This document shows positions 26,473 to 35,347 of a DNA stretch of 64,000 nucleotides, piece by piece (position 1 is the stretch's first letter; each line of letters starts with the position of its first letter). This stretch comes from RGIG7213 sp045540335 (GTDB lineage Bacteria > Bacillota > Clostridia > Oscillospirales > CAG-272): assembly GCA_045540335.1 (NCBI GenBank), contig JAZQHC010000044.1, forward strand, positions 1-64,000, given 5' to 3'. The notes below the pieces were generated by a model. That model worked only from the letters and a program-made list of their open reading frames with translations. It ran no database searches and was not told the DNA's origin. The translations under genes and the position numbers were made by a program.

Positions 26473-27417
26473 ATGAACAAAATCACAATTATCGGAAGCG
26501 GAAGCGTTGGGGCTACTATTGCATACACGCTTACCGTAATGGGCCTTTCTTCTGAAATCGTATTGATCGATATCAACAACGAAAAGGCAGTAGGCGAAGC
26601 GCTTGATATCAGACAAGGCTTGCCCTTTTGCAATCCTTGCACGATAAATGCAGGCTCTTATTCTGACGCTGCTAATTCGGATATAGTTGTTATAACGTCG
26701 GGCGTTGCAAGAAAAGCGGGCCAATCACGCCTTGAGCTTGCACAGACGAACATTGATATATTGAAGCAGATAATGTCGCAGATAACACACGCCGCCCCCG
26801 ACGCTGTTTATCTTTTGGTAAGCAATCCCGTTGATATTCTTACATATGCCTTCTGCAAGCGTTCAGGTATTCCCGAAAGCCGCATAATCGGTTCCGGTAC
26901 GATACTTGATACGGCACGTTTGCGTTCCAGAATGTCTGAATTTTATTCTATCAGCCAAAACAACGTTCACGCATACGTTTTGGGCGAGCATGGTGATTCT
27001 TCTTTCATTCCTTGGTCACTTGCGAATGTTTCAAACGTAAATATTGCAGATTGCCACAATTCCTTTAAGGGCAAAAACGGAAGCTTTTCGGAATTTGATT
27101 ATGATGATGTTGAAAGATATGTTCAAAAATCAGGTGGGGAGATCATTGCGCGCAAGGGCGCTACGTTCTATGCGGTATCGTCTGCAGTTTGCTATATCTG
27201 CAAATGCTTGTTAAGCGGTATCGATACGACGATGACTGTTTCCACCATGATGCACGGCGACTACGGCATTGACGACGTTTGCCTCAGTACGTTAAGCATT
27301 GTGGGCAATAAAGGAATACGCAGCCAGGTTCATCTGCCCCTTAACGATGAAGAGATAATAAAGCTTCGCCACAGTGCAGATACCTTGAAGGCTATCATCA
27401 AAGCAACAGTAATTTAA
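26473..27417 (+). CDS. L-lactate/malate dehydrogenase-family enzyme with malate-type specificity residue
   Basis: A 314-residue NAD-dependent 2-hydroxyacid dehydrogenase. It has a Rossmann motif GSGSVGA (8-14), substrate Arg86, D146 and R149 in DTARLR, and catalytic His173 in GEHGDS. Overall sequence ('GSGTILDTARLR', 'ARKGATFYAV') is LDH-like. However, the residue aligned with Gln102 of bacterial LDH is Arg80, in GVARKAGQSR, the same pattern as malate dehydrogenases (ARKPGMSR). In Bacillus stearothermophilus LDH, changing Gln102 to Arg switches preference to oxaloacetate. A fumarase gene lies 19 bases downstream, so oxaloacetate to malate is the better-supported reaction. Lactate activity cannot be excluded. 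Confidence 0.85.
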   Translation: MNKITIIGSGSVGATIAYTLTVMGLSSEIVLIDINNEKAVGEALDIRQGLPFCNPCTINAGSYSDAANSDIVVITSGVARKAGQSRLELAQTNIDILKQIMSQITHAAPDAVYLLVSNPVDILTYAFCKRSGIPESRIIGSGTILDTARLRSRMSEFYSISQNNVHAYVLGEHGDSSFIPWSLANVSNVNIADCHNSFKGKNGSFSEFDYDDVERYVQKSGGEIIARKGATFYAVSSAVCYICKCLLSGIDTTMTVSTMMHGDYGIDDVCLSTLSIVGNKGIRSQVHLPLNDEEIIKLRHSADTLKAIIKATVI

Positions 27418-27436
27418 TTATTTGGGAGATATTGAT

Positions 27437-28813
27437 ATGGAATACCGTATTGAGCATGATTCTATGGGCGAAGTTAAGGTGCCTGCCGACAAGCTGTGGG
27501 CGGCGCAAACGCAAAGAAGCCATCAGAATTTCGAAATAGGCGTAAATATTGAAACCATGCCGAGAGAGATAACGCACGCGTTCGGCATACTTAAAAAAGC
27601 GGCGGCACAGGCGAACAGAGAGCTGCGCCCCGAAAAAATGACGCAGGAAAAGCTTCAGGCAATAAGCGGTGCGTGCGACGAGATAATTGCAGGCAAACTT
27701 AACGACAATTTCCCGCTTGTTGTTTGGCAAACGGGTTCGGGTACGCAATCCAATATGAATGCAAACGAGGTTATTGCGAACAGGGGCAACCAGATTGCCG
27801 GCGGCAAGATACTTCACCCGAACGACGACGTTAATATGAGTCAGTCGTCAAACGACACGTTCCCCACGGCAATGCACATTGCGGCGGTTCTTATGATAGA
27901 GGATAAGCTTATCCCGGCGGCAGAAACGTTGATAGCAACCTTCAAGCGTCTTGAAGAGGAAAACGAAGGCATCGTTAAAAGCGGAAGAACGCATCTGCAG
28001 GATGCAACGCCCATTACGTTCAGCCAGGAAATAAGCGGCTGGCGTTCAAGCCTTGAAAGGGATGTAGAATTGTTGAAGCTTTCCGTAAAGCCCTTGTGCG
28101 AATTGGCACTTGGCGGTACGGCGGTTGGTACGGGGCTTAACGCGCCCGCAGGCTTTGGTAAGCTGGTTGCACAAAAGGTGGCAGCACTTACGAACAAGCC
28201 CTTCGTTACTGCGGCAAACAAATTCCACGCCCTTACATCTAAAGATGAATTGGTGTTTGCACACGGCGCTATCAAAGCACTTGCGTGCGACATGATGAAG
28301 ATAGCCAACGACGTACGCTGGTTAGCAAGCGGTCCGCGCGACGGCTTGGGCGAAATATTTATCCCCGAGAACGAGCCCGGCTCTTCCATAATGCCCGGCA
28401 AAGTAAACCCCACACAATGCGAAGCGGTTACGATGGTTGCCGTTCAGGTAATGGGTAACGACGTGGCAGTAGGTATGGCGGCTTCACAGGGTAACTTTGA
28501 ATTGAACGTGTTTATGCCCGTATGCGTATATAATTTCCTTCAATCTGCAAGATTGTTGGCAGAAGCAATTGTTTCATTCAACAAAAACTGCGCTGTGGGT
28601 ATTAAAGCAAACAAAGAGAAAATGCATCACAATCTGCACAATTCTTTGATGCTTGTAACTGCGTTAAATCCGTATATCGGATACGAAAATGCGGCAAAAA
28701 CCGCTAAAAAAGCCTTTAAGGATAACATTTCTCTTAAACAGGCTTGTGTAGAGCTTGGCTTTTTGACACCCGAAAAATTCGACGAGGTATTTCACCCCGA
28801 ACAAATGGTTTAA
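27437..28813 (+). CDS. fumC: Class II fumarate hydratase
   Basis: About 458 residues; ATG 27437 is chosen, with GGGAG eight bases before it. It interconverts malate and fumarate without iron. Signatures are 'GSGTQSNMNANEV', 'SSNDTFPTA', 'GRTHLQDATPIT' (catalytic His) and the superfamily loop GSSIMPGKVNP. Length and order are normal for FumC; aspartase is a relative, but these loops read as fumarase. It sits between an LDH/MDH-type dehydrogenase and the Hdr-Flx-fumarate reductase operon, so in this context it probably runs malate to fumarate. Confidence 0.92.
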   Translation: MEYRIEHDSMGEVKVPADKLWAAQTQRSHQNFEIGVNIETMPREITHAFGILKKAAAQANRELRPEKMTQEKLQAISGACDEIIAGKLNDNFPLVVWQTGSGTQSNMNANEVIANRGNQIAGGKILHPNDDVNMSQSSNDTFPTAMHIAAVLMIEDKLIPAAETLIATFKRLEEENEGIVKSGRTHLQDATPITFSQEISGWRSSLERDVELLKLSVKPLCELALGGTAVGTGLNAPAGFGKLVAQKVAALTNKPFVTAANKFHALTSKDELVFAHGAIKALACDMMKIANDVRWLASGPRDGLGEIFIPENEPGSSIMPGKVNPTQCEAVTMVAVQVMGNDVAVGMAASQGNFELNVFMPVCVYNFLQSARLLAEAIVSFNKNCAVGIKANKEKMHHNLHNSLMLVTALNPYIGYENAAKTAKKAFKDNISLKQACVELGFLTPEKFDEVFHPEQMV

Positions 28814-28832
28814 TATAATATTTACAGACTGA

Positions 28833-28863
28833 TTAACGGATTTTCTTTGTGAAAATCCGTTAA
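28833..28863. promoter_or_regulatory. Perfect 13-bp hairpin between fumC and hdrB
   Basis: TTAACGGATTTTC (28833-28845) and GAAAATCCGTTAA (28851-28863) surround a 5-base loop, with no T-run after it. This is the only sizeable gap (84 bases) in the gene string. It could be an operator, or an RNA processing or stabilising element that sets different levels of fumC and hdr mRNA. Confidence 0.55.
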
Positions 28864-28897
28864 AACAGCGATCTGCAAGAAAGGAACGGTCATATAG

Positions 28898-29692
28898 ATG
28901 AAAAAAGCGGCATATTTTCCCGGTTGTACATTAAAAACGAAAGCAAAAGATCTGGACAGATATGCAAGGCGCAGTGCGGAAGCATTGGGTTTTTCTTTGG
29001 AGGAAATTGAAAATTGGCAATGCTGCGGCGGTGTATTCACCACAGCCAAGAACGAAATTGCCACTAAGCTTTCTTCGGTAAGGGCGCTTGCCGAAGCACA
29101 AAAGAAAGATCAGCCTCTTGTTACGGTATGTTCAGCGTGCCACAACGTTATAAAACAAACGAACCACGCAATGCAGACAGATGAAGAATTTGCGTTTCAC
29201 GTTAACAGTTACCTCGGCGCAGGCAACGAGTACGACGGCGGCGCAAAGGTTATGCACTATCTTGAATATCTGCGCGACGAGGTGGGATTCGATAAGATAG
29301 CAGAAAAGGTTGTAAACCCGCTTAAGGGAAAGAAGATCGCCGCGTATTACGGTTGTCTTTTGTTAAGGCCCAACGGCGTTATGCAGATGGATGATCCCGA
29401 AAATCCGACTATTATTGAAGACCTTATAAAGGCCCTCGGTGCAGAAGCGGTAGTGTATCCGTACAGAAACGAATGCTGCGGCGGTTACATAACGATGGAA
29501 AACCCCGAATCGGCAAAGAAAAAAAGCCAAAGCGTTATGGCTTCGGCAGCCGATAAAGGCGCAGAAATAATCGTTACGGCGTGCCCGCTTTGCAAATATA
29601 ATCTTGAAAAGAACGCATCCGATGTGAAGATAGTATATTTCACAGAGCTTTTGGCAGAAGCCCTCGGCGTGAAGGAGGATGTAAATGAATAA
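28898..29692 (+). CDS. hdrB: Heterodisulfide reductase subunit B-like (two CCG domains)
   Basis: 264 residues. Two complete cysteine-rich CCG domains are visible: C10, C42-C43, C78 and C81; and C153, C193-C194, C229 and C232. In methanogen HdrB these bind unusual non-cubane 4Fe-4S clusters that perform disulfide chemistry. HdrB takes electrons from HdrC. Here the physiological acceptor is probably not CoM-S-S-CoB (no methanogen genes) but either a fumarate reductase encoded downstream or an unknown disulfide. The hdrC start overlaps its end by 8 bases. Confidence 0.88.
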   Translation: MKKAAYFPGCTLKTKAKDLDRYARRSAEALGFSLEEIENWQCCGGVFTTAKNEIATKLSSVRALAEAQKKDQPLVTVCSACHNVIKQTNHAMQTDEEFAFHVNSYLGAGNEYDGGAKVMHYLEYLRDEVGFDKIAEKVVNPLKGKKIAAYYGCLLLRPNGVMQMDDPENPTIIEDLIKALGAEAVVYPYRNECCGGYITMENPESAKKKSQSVMASAADKGAEIIVTACPLCKYNLEKNASDVKIVYFTELLAEALGVKEDVNE

Positions 29693-30065
29693 GATAAAAA
29701 ATGAAATAATCCGTAACAGCGGCGTTAATCCGTTAAAGTGTATGCGCTGCGGAAAATGCACCGCAACGTGCCCCGCTTTTGACGAGATGGAATATCACCC
29801 GCATCAATTCGTCTATATGGTTGAAAACGGCGAGATAGAGCCGTTGATGCAATCAAAATCTATTTATCAATGTCTTACATGCTTTGCGTGCGTAGATAGA
29901 TGTCCCCGCGGGGTTGAGCCTGCAAAGCTTGTTGAAGCGGTAAGGCTTGAGGTTATCCGCAAGCAAGGTGCAAACCACCTTAAAGCAGACGATATTCCCG
30001 CTTTGCTTGATGACGAGCTGCCCCAACAGGCAATCGTAAGCGCATTCAGAAAATACAGTAAATAA
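29685..30065 (+). CDS. hdrC: Heterodisulfide reductase subunit C-like, 2[4Fe-4S]
   Basis: 126 residues, with AAGGAGG before the ATG. Two ferredoxin motifs, CMRCGKCTATCP and CLTCFACVDRCP, give two 4Fe-4S clusters that relay electrons from HdrA to HdrB. Length is near the compact form of bacterial HdrC. It is cytoplasmic with no membrane anchor. It overlaps hdrB by 8 bases and lies 16 bases before hdrA. Confidence 0.9.
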   Translation: MNKIKNEIIRNSGVNPLKCMRCGKCTATCPAFDEMEYHPHQFVYMVENGEIEPLMQSKSIYQCLTCFACVDRCPRGVEPAKLVEAVRLEVIRKQGANHLKADDIPALLDDELPQQAIVSAFRKYSK

Positions 30066-30081
30066 GGAAGGGAAAAGACAT

Positions 30082-32076
30082 ATGCAAAGAATCGGTGTAT
30101 TTGTATGTTGGTGCGGAAGTAATATTGCCGGCACGGTTGACGTTCAGGCAGTAGCAGACGCTTTAAAAAACGAACCGGGTGTTGTTTTTTCCGCCAATTA
30201 TCAATATATGTGTTCGCAGGCGGGCCAGGATATAATTAAAAACGCCATTGCAGAACATAAATTAACGGGAATCGTTGTGTGCTCGTGCTCGCCCCGTATG
30301 CACGAGGCAACTTTCCGCAAAACTGCAGCCGCTGCGGGCTTGAACCCCTACATGGTTGAAATTGCCAACATCCGCGAGCAATGCTCGTGGGTACATAAGG
30401 ATATGCAAACAGGTACGGAAAAGGCGATAATCCTCGGTAAAGCGGCTGTTGCAAAGGTTAACCTTAACGCCCCGCTTACCCCCGGCGAAAGCCCCGTTAC
30501 AAAACGTGCGCTTGTTATAGGCGGCGGTATTGCAGGTATCCAAACGGCACTTGACATTGCTGAAGCAGGCTTTCCCGTTGATATTGTAGAAAAAAAGCCT
30601 ACAATAGGCGGCAAGATGGCACAGCTTGATAAAACGTTCCCCACGTTGGACTGTGCGGCGTGTATCCTTACGCCTAAGATGGTTGACGTGGCGCAAAACG
30701 ATAAAATACGCATCTTTTCTTACAGTGAAGTAGAAGAGGTAGGCGGATTTGTAGGTAATTTTAAAGTCAAAATAAGAAGAAAAGCAAGATACGTAAAAGA
30801 AGATATCTGTACAGGCTGCGGTATCTGTACTGAAAAGTGCCCGCAGAAGAAAGTGCCCAACGAATTCAATATGGGCATGGATAACCGCCGTGCAGTTTAC
30901 ATTCCCTTCGCGCAGGCAGTACCGAAGGTTGCAACTATCGACCCGAATTATTGTACAATGCTTAAAACAGGCAAATGCGGAATATGCTCTAAGGTTTGTA
31001 CCGCAGGCGCGATAGATTATACGCAGAAGGACGAAATAGTTGAAGAAAGCTATGGCGCTATCGTTGCGGCAACGGGCTTCAACCCCATAAGCATGGATAA
31101 GTTTGATGAATATGCGTATAACCAGTCGAAGGACGTTATTACTTCACTTGAATTTGAAAGATTGACGAATGCCGCAGGTCCTACTGCAGGTAAATTGCTT
31201 CGCCCGTCTGACGGAAAGCACCCGGAAACCATCGTGTTCGTGCAATGCGTAGGTTCAAGATGTGCCGCATGTGCAGAAAAGGGAAAAGAGTATTGCTCTA
31301 AAATTTGTTGTATGTACACAGCAAAGCACGCAATGCTTACAAGAGATAAATATCCTGATACGAATGTTTACGTTTTCTATATCGATGTGCGTACACCCGG
31401 TAAAGCATTTGATGAATTTTACCGCCGCGCAGTTGAAGAATACGGCGTTCACTACATAAAGGGTATGGTTGGTAAGGTGTTCCCCGAGGGCGATAAGCTT
31501 ATGGTAAGGGCATCAGACCTTATTGCAAACAAACAGCTTAATATCGCGGCAGACCTCGTGGTGCTTGCCGCCGCTATCGAGCCTGATAAATCCGCACGCC
31601 CGTTGGCTACAATGCTTACGGCAAGTATGGATACAAACGATTTCTTCACAGAAGCGCACCCGAAGCTGCGCCCCGTTGAAAGCCCCACCGCAGGCGTATT
31701 TCTTTCAGGAACGTGCCAGGGCCCGAAGGATATACCCGAAACTGTATCGCAGGCAAGTGCTGCGGCTGCAAAGGTTATCGGCTTGCTTTCAAAGGATAAG
31801 CTTACGGGCAACCCCTGTGTTGCAAATTCCAACGAGCTTATGTGTAACGGCTGCTCTTCATGTGAAAGGGTATGTCCTTACGGTGCTATTACATACGTTA
31901 ACAAAGAATTCCGTATGCCCGACAGAACTGTTGCAGTGCGCAGGGTGGCATCCGTTAACGAAGCGGTGTGCCAAGGCTGCGGTGCTTGTACGGTAGCTTG
32001 TCCTTCCGGTGCGATGGACCTTAAAGGCTTCGCAACGTCACAAATCATGGCGGAGGTTGATGCAATATGCAAATGA
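30082..32076 (+). CDS. hdrA: Heterodisulfide reductase subunit A-like, bifurcating flavoprotein
   Basis: 664 residues, the family size. There is an N-terminal Cys-rich domain (C9, C11, C44, C67, C69), a FAD-binding GGGIAG at 147-152, ferredoxin-type clusters at 243-253 and 291-306, the conserved HdrA Cys block 389-410, and C-terminal CNGCSSCERVCP (588-599) and CQGCGACTVACP (about 630-641). In characterised complexes the HdrA flavin bifurcates electron pairs, one toward ferredoxin and one toward HdrCB. All cluster ligands appear intact, so bifurcation is plausible. The flxD start overlaps its end by 10 bases. Confidence 0.92.
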   Translation: MQRIGVFVCWCGSNIAGTVDVQAVADALKNEPGVVFSANYQYMCSQAGQDIIKNAIAEHKLTGIVVCSCSPRMHEATFRKTAAAAGLNPYMVEIANIREQCSWVHKDMQTGTEKAIILGKAAVAKVNLNAPLTPGESPVTKRALVIGGGIAGIQTALDIAEAGFPVDIVEKKPTIGGKMAQLDKTFPTLDCAACILTPKMVDVAQNDKIRIFSYSEVEEVGGFVGNFKVKIRRKARYVKEDICTGCGICTEKCPQKKVPNEFNMGMDNRRAVYIPFAQAVPKVATIDPNYCTMLKTGKCGICSKVCTAGAIDYTQKDEIVEESYGAIVAATGFNPISMDKFDEYAYNQSKDVITSLEFERLTNAAGPTAGKLLRPSDGKHPETIVFVQCVGSRCAACAEKGKEYCSKICCMYTAKHAMLTRDKYPDTNVYVFYIDVRTPGKAFDEFYRRAVEEYGVHYIKGMVGKVFPEGDKLMVRASDLIANKQLNIAADLVVLAAAIEPDKSARPLATMLTASMDTNDFFTEAHPKLRPVESPTAGVFLSGTCQGPKDIPETVSQASAAAAKVIGLLSKDKLTGNPCVANSNELMCNGCSSCERVCPYGAITYVNKEFRMPDRTVAVRRVASVNEAVCQGCGACTVACPSGAMDLKGFATSQIMAEVDAICK

Positions 32077-32504
32077 GTAACAAATTCAATCCTAAAATAG
32101 TGGCGTTTTGCTGTAACTGGTGTTCTTACGCAGGGGCAGACCTTGCAGGAAACAATAGGCTTGCATACCCCGAAAACGTTAAAATTATTAAAGTGCCTTG
32201 CTCTTGCAGGGTAAATCCCATGTTTATTCTTCGCGCCTTTCAAAGAGGGGCAGATGGCGTTATAATCTGCGGTTGCCACCCAGGTGACTGCCATTATACG
32301 TCAGGTAACTACTATACAAGAAGAAGAATGGCACTTCTGTTCTCAATGTTGAATTACCTTGGTATAGAGAAAGAACGTATCCGTCTTGAATGGGTTTCTG
32401 CGGCAGAGGGTGCAAAGTTTGCAGCCACCATGAACGAATTTACCGAAGCGGTTGCCGCACTTGGAGAAAACAAGAGATTGGAGGATTTACGATGCAAAAA
32501 TTAA
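32067..32504 (+). CDS. flxD: MvhD-like iron-sulfur subunit (FlxD)
   Basis: 145 residues, with start ATG 32067 behind CGGAGG at 32051; a second ATG at 32073 is too far. It carries CCNWCSYAGAD, CSCRVNP and 'GCHPGDCHY', the MvhD/FlxD pattern that binds a 2Fe-2S cluster and plugs a hydrogenase or NADH dehydrogenase into HdrA. There are no MvhA or MvhG hydrogenase genes here, but an NAD(P)H flavoprotein gene lies downstream. The donor is therefore probably NADH, as in the FlxABCD-HdrABC complex of Desulfovibrio. Confidence 0.9.
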   Translation: MQMSNKFNPKIVAFCCNWCSYAGADLAGNNRLAYPENVKIIKVPCSCRVNPMFILRAFQRGADGVIICGCHPGDCHYTSGNYYTRRRMALLFSMLNYLGIEKERIRLEWVSAAEGAKFAATMNEFTEAVAALGENKRLEDLRCKN

Positions 32505-33475
32505 CTTGTAAATCGCTGATTGAAAAAGCGTGCGAGCTTCTTGAAAACAACACGGTTGACCGTGTTATAGGCTGGCAAAAGGGTGAATTTGATTACGATA
32601 TCACCCCTGCGGTGTTCAAAACGGCAGAAGAATTGAAGAAAGACTTCGTATATAACGATTTTTGTGGGGCGAACTTTTCCAAATATCTCGTTTCTGAAAC
32701 GAAAAAAGGCGGAAAGGTGCTTGTTTTCCTTAAGCCCTGCGATACATACAGCTTCAACCAGTTGTTAACAGAGCATCGCTTTAACCGTGAAAACGTGTAT
32801 GCTGTTGGCATTCCCTGCGACGGAATGGCTGATATTGCAAAAGTAAAAGCACTTACGGCAGATGAAATATCTTCAATAGAATTCGGCGCAAACGGTATCA
32901 CCGTTCACACCTTGTATGATGGGGATAAGACGGTATCGTGCGATGACGTTCTTGCCGAAAGATGTATCAACTGTAAAAGTAAAAAGCATGTCGCCTATGA
33001 CGAGCTTATGGGTGAAGACGGCGACGTGATAGATAACAACCGCTTCGACGAGGTTGAAAAGCTTGAAAATATGACGGAAGACGAAAGGTTTGCTTTCTGG
33101 CAAAACGAGCTTTCGCGTTGTATCAGATGTAATGCGTGCCGCAACGTTTGCCCTGCGTGCACTTGCGAAAAATGTGTGTTCGATAACCCGAAATCGGGCA
33201 TAGAAAACAAATCTCCGTCTGACAGCTTTGAAGAAAAAATGTTCCACATAATCCGCGCGTTCCACGTAGCGGGCAGATGTACAGACTGCGGCGAATGTTC
33301 AAGGGTTTGCCCGCAGAACATACCGCTTCATCTGTTGAACAGAAAATTTATAAAAGACATCAATACCTTCTACGGTGAATATCAGGCAGGGCAAACGGAA
33401 GGAAGCCGTGCACCGCTTGTTAACTATACCACCGAAGATATCGAGCCGAATGATGCCGTTAAGAAAGGGGAATAA
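32492..33475 (+). CDS. flxC: 4Fe-4S dicluster protein, FlxC-like
   Basis: About 327 residues. ATG 32492 with GGAGG at 32480 is clearly the start; it overlaps flxD by 13 bases. The N-terminal half has a 'VFLKPCD' segment seen in FrhB/FdhB-like electron-transfer proteins. The C-terminal half has two ferredoxin motifs, CIRCNACRNVCP plus nearby CTCEKC, and CTDCGECSRVCP. In Flx complexes two such iron-sulfur proteins relay electrons from the NAD(P)H-binding FlxA to FlxD. Assignment to FlxC rather than FlxB follows gene order. Confidence 0.8.
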   Translation: MQKLTCKSLIEKACELLENNTVDRVIGWQKGEFDYDITPAVFKTAEELKKDFVYNDFCGANFSKYLVSETKKGGKVLVFLKPCDTYSFNQLLTEHRFNRENVYAVGIPCDGMADIAKVKALTADEISSIEFGANGITVHTLYDGDKTVSCDDVLAERCINCKSKKHVAYDELMGEDGDVIDNNRFDEVEKLENMTEDERFAFWQNELSRCIRCNACRNVCPACTCEKCVFDNPKSGIENKSPSDSFEEKMFHIIRAFHVAGRCTDCGECSRVCPQNIPLHLLNRKFIKDINTFYGEYQAGQTEGSRAPLVNYTTEDIEPNDAVKKGE

Positions 33476-33477
33476 AA

Positions 33478-34503
33478 ATGCGTAAATGTTCAATAAACGC
33501 GCTTGATGATGTTTTTGCAAAAATTGCAGAAAATTCGTCGCTTTATCTCCCTGTTGACGGGGAAAGCGGCGCAGAGTATAAAAAATGGCAGCAAGGCGTT
33601 AAATTAAGCCAAAGCCTTAACACAAACAGAAGCGCAAAGGATTTCTTCTTTCCCCAAACTGAAAACCTTATGCAGTTTAAAGTAGAAGGAAAGCAGATCG
33701 AAGTAATCGACACAAGGGAAGAAAACGAGAATTTCGTTATCTTCGGCGTAAAAGCGTGCGACGTAAGAAGCTTTGATATACTTGACAGTGTATTTTTAAG
33801 CGACCCTGTTGACACTTATTACGCTAACAGAAGAAGCCACGGTACGATAGTTTCTATGGCTTGTACCCGCCCTGCAGAAACTTGTTTCTGTTCTGCATTC
33901 GGTATAGACGCTGCAGACCCCAAGGGTGACGTTTCCTGCTGGATCGAAAACGGCGAAATATATTTCTGTGCAAATACGGAAAAGGGCGAAAATTTTGTAA
34001 AGACAATCGAAGATCTTACCGTTTCGTGTGATGAAAGCGCAGTGCAGGCACAAAAAGAAAAAACTGCCGAAATAATGAAAAGGATTCCCCTTGCGGGCTT
34101 GAAAACAGAAGGCTTCGGAAAAGATAAAACATCTAAATTTTTCGATAGTCCCGAATGGGCAGAGCTTTCGCGTGCATGTCTTGGCTGCGGAACTTGCACA
34201 TTCGTATGCCCTACCTGCCAATGCTACGATATCAGAGATTTTGATACGGGCCACGGCGTTATCCGCTACCGTTGCTGGGATTCGTGTATGTATTCGGAAT
34301 TTACGCGTATGGCGCACGGCAACAACAGAATTTCCCAGCTTGAACGTTTCCGTCAGAGATTTATGCACAAGCTTGTTTATTATCCCACCAATAACGACGG
34401 CGTGTTCGGTTGTGTAGGTTGCGGCAGATGCCTTTCCAAATGCCCCATATCTATGAATATTGTCAAAGTAATGAAAGCGTTAGGGGGAAAAGATGATGAA
34501 TAA
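33478..34503 (+). CDS. flxB: 4Fe-4S dicluster protein, FlxB-like (AsrA-related)
   Basis: 341 residues. The N-terminal region resembles subunit A of anaerobic sulfite reductase (AsrA), including a 'FGVKACDVRSFDIL' stretch. The C-terminal motifs CLGCGTCTFVCP with CQC, and CVGCGRCLSKCP, bind two 4Fe-4S clusters. Paired with the AsrB-like flavoprotein that follows (8-11 base overlap), it forms an NAD(P)H-oxidising module. No AsrC-type sulfite reductase gene is adjacent, so sulfite is not the likely acceptor. The gap from flxC is two bases. Confidence 0.82.
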   Translation: MRKCSINALDDVFAKIAENSSLYLPVDGESGAEYKKWQQGVKLSQSLNTNRSAKDFFFPQTENLMQFKVEGKQIEVIDTREENENFVIFGVKACDVRSFDILDSVFLSDPVDTYYANRRSHGTIVSMACTRPAETCFCSAFGIDAADPKGDVSCWIENGEIYFCANTEKGENFVKTIEDLTVSCDESAVQAQKEKTAEIMKRIPLAGLKTEGFGKDKTSKFFDSPEWAELSRACLGCGTCTFVCPTCQCYDIRDFDTGHGVIRYRCWDSCMYSEFTRMAHGNNRISQLERFRQRFMHKLVYYPTNNDGVFGCVGCGRCLSKCPISMNIVKVMKALGGKDDE

Positions 34504-35326
34504 TAATGAAGTATTGATTCCCAAAGTCGGCGTGATAACAGATGTTCGTATAGATACGCCAGATGTTAAAACTTTTCGTGTCGTAACTCCCGACGGTAAA
34601 AAAGCATTTGATCACAGGCCCGGGCAATGCGCGATGCTTTCTATTCCTGCCGTGGGCGAGGCAATGTTTTCTATTACCTCATCGCCTACTAATACGGAGT
34701 TTATGGAATTTTCCATTAAAAAATGCGGTTGCGTTACCGAATGGCTTCATCAGGCAGAGGTGGGCCAGCAAATAACTATCAGAGGGCCGTACGGAAATCC
34801 CTTTCCCGTTGATGACGTTTTCGCAGGAAAAGACTTATTGTTCGTTGCAGGCGGTATAGGCCTTGCACCGCTTCGCTCTGTAATAAACTATTGTAGGCAT
34901 TACAGGGATAAATACGGCAAAATAGATATCGTTTACGGATCAAGAAGTAAAGACGATCTTGTTGATTACGACGAGATAATTTCCGAATGGATAAAAGACG
35001 ACGGAATAGACGTTCATCTTACTATCGACCGCGAACAAGAGGGCTGGGACGGTCACGTTGGCTTTGTTCCCAACTACGTAAAAGAACTTAATTTTGACAC
35101 GAATAAAACCGTTATCATATGCGGACCTCCGATAATGATCAAGTTTACGCTTGAAGGGTTGATATCCATGGGTTACGATAAAACCCAGGTATATACGACT
35201 ATGGAGCTTCGTATGAAGTGCGGTGTCGGCAAATGCGGCAGATGCAATATCGGCTCGAAATACGTGTGCAAGGACGGCCCCGTATTCCGTTGTGACGAAT
35301 TGGAAAAGCTTCCTGCTGAATATTAA
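34493..35326 (+). CDS. flxA: NAD(P)H-binding flavoprotein with 2Fe-2S (FlxA/AsrB-like)
   Basis: 277 residues of the ferredoxin-NADP reductase type. A FAD domain carries 'RPGQCAMLSI' and 'FSITSSP', the pyridine nucleotide domain has GGIGLAPLRS and CGPP, and the C-terminus has CxxxxCxxC then C (CGVGKCGRC…C), a 2Fe-2S site as in dihydroorotate dehydrogenase PyrK. It is the entry point for NADH (or NADPH) electrons. Adjacent ATGs at 34493 and 34496 are both usable behind AGGGGG. It overlaps flxB and lies 21 bases before frdB. Confidence 0.88.
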   Translation: MMNNNEVLIPKVGVITDVRIDTPDVKTFRVVTPDGKKAFDHRPGQCAMLSIPAVGEAMFSITSSPTNTEFMEFSIKKCGCVTEWLHQAEVGQQITIRGPYGNPFPVDDVFAGKDLLFVAGGIGLAPLRSVINYCRHYRDKYGKIDIVYGSRSKDDLVDYDEIISEWIKDDGIDVHLTIDREQEGWDGHVGFVPNYVKELNFDTNKTVIICGPPIMIKFTLEGLISMGYDKTQVYTTMELRMKCGVGKCGRCNIGSKYVCKDGPVFRCDELEKLPAEY

Positions 35327-35347
35327 GATTAAGGAGTAGTTATAGAA

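Noticed and set aside
28898..32076. Methanogenesis-type heterodisulfide reductase, implying an archaeal source
   Set aside because: All surroundings are typical Firmicute (spore protein, HPr kinase, Shine-Dalgarno sites, sigma-A promoters) and there are no coenzyme M or methyl-CoM reductase genes. Bacterial Hdr is well known.
33478..35326. Anaerobic sulfite reductase subunits AsrA and AsrB
   Set aside because: Similarity is real, but there is no AsrC (siroheme subunit) gene and the neighbours are Hdr and FrdB. Flx-type assignment explains the context better.
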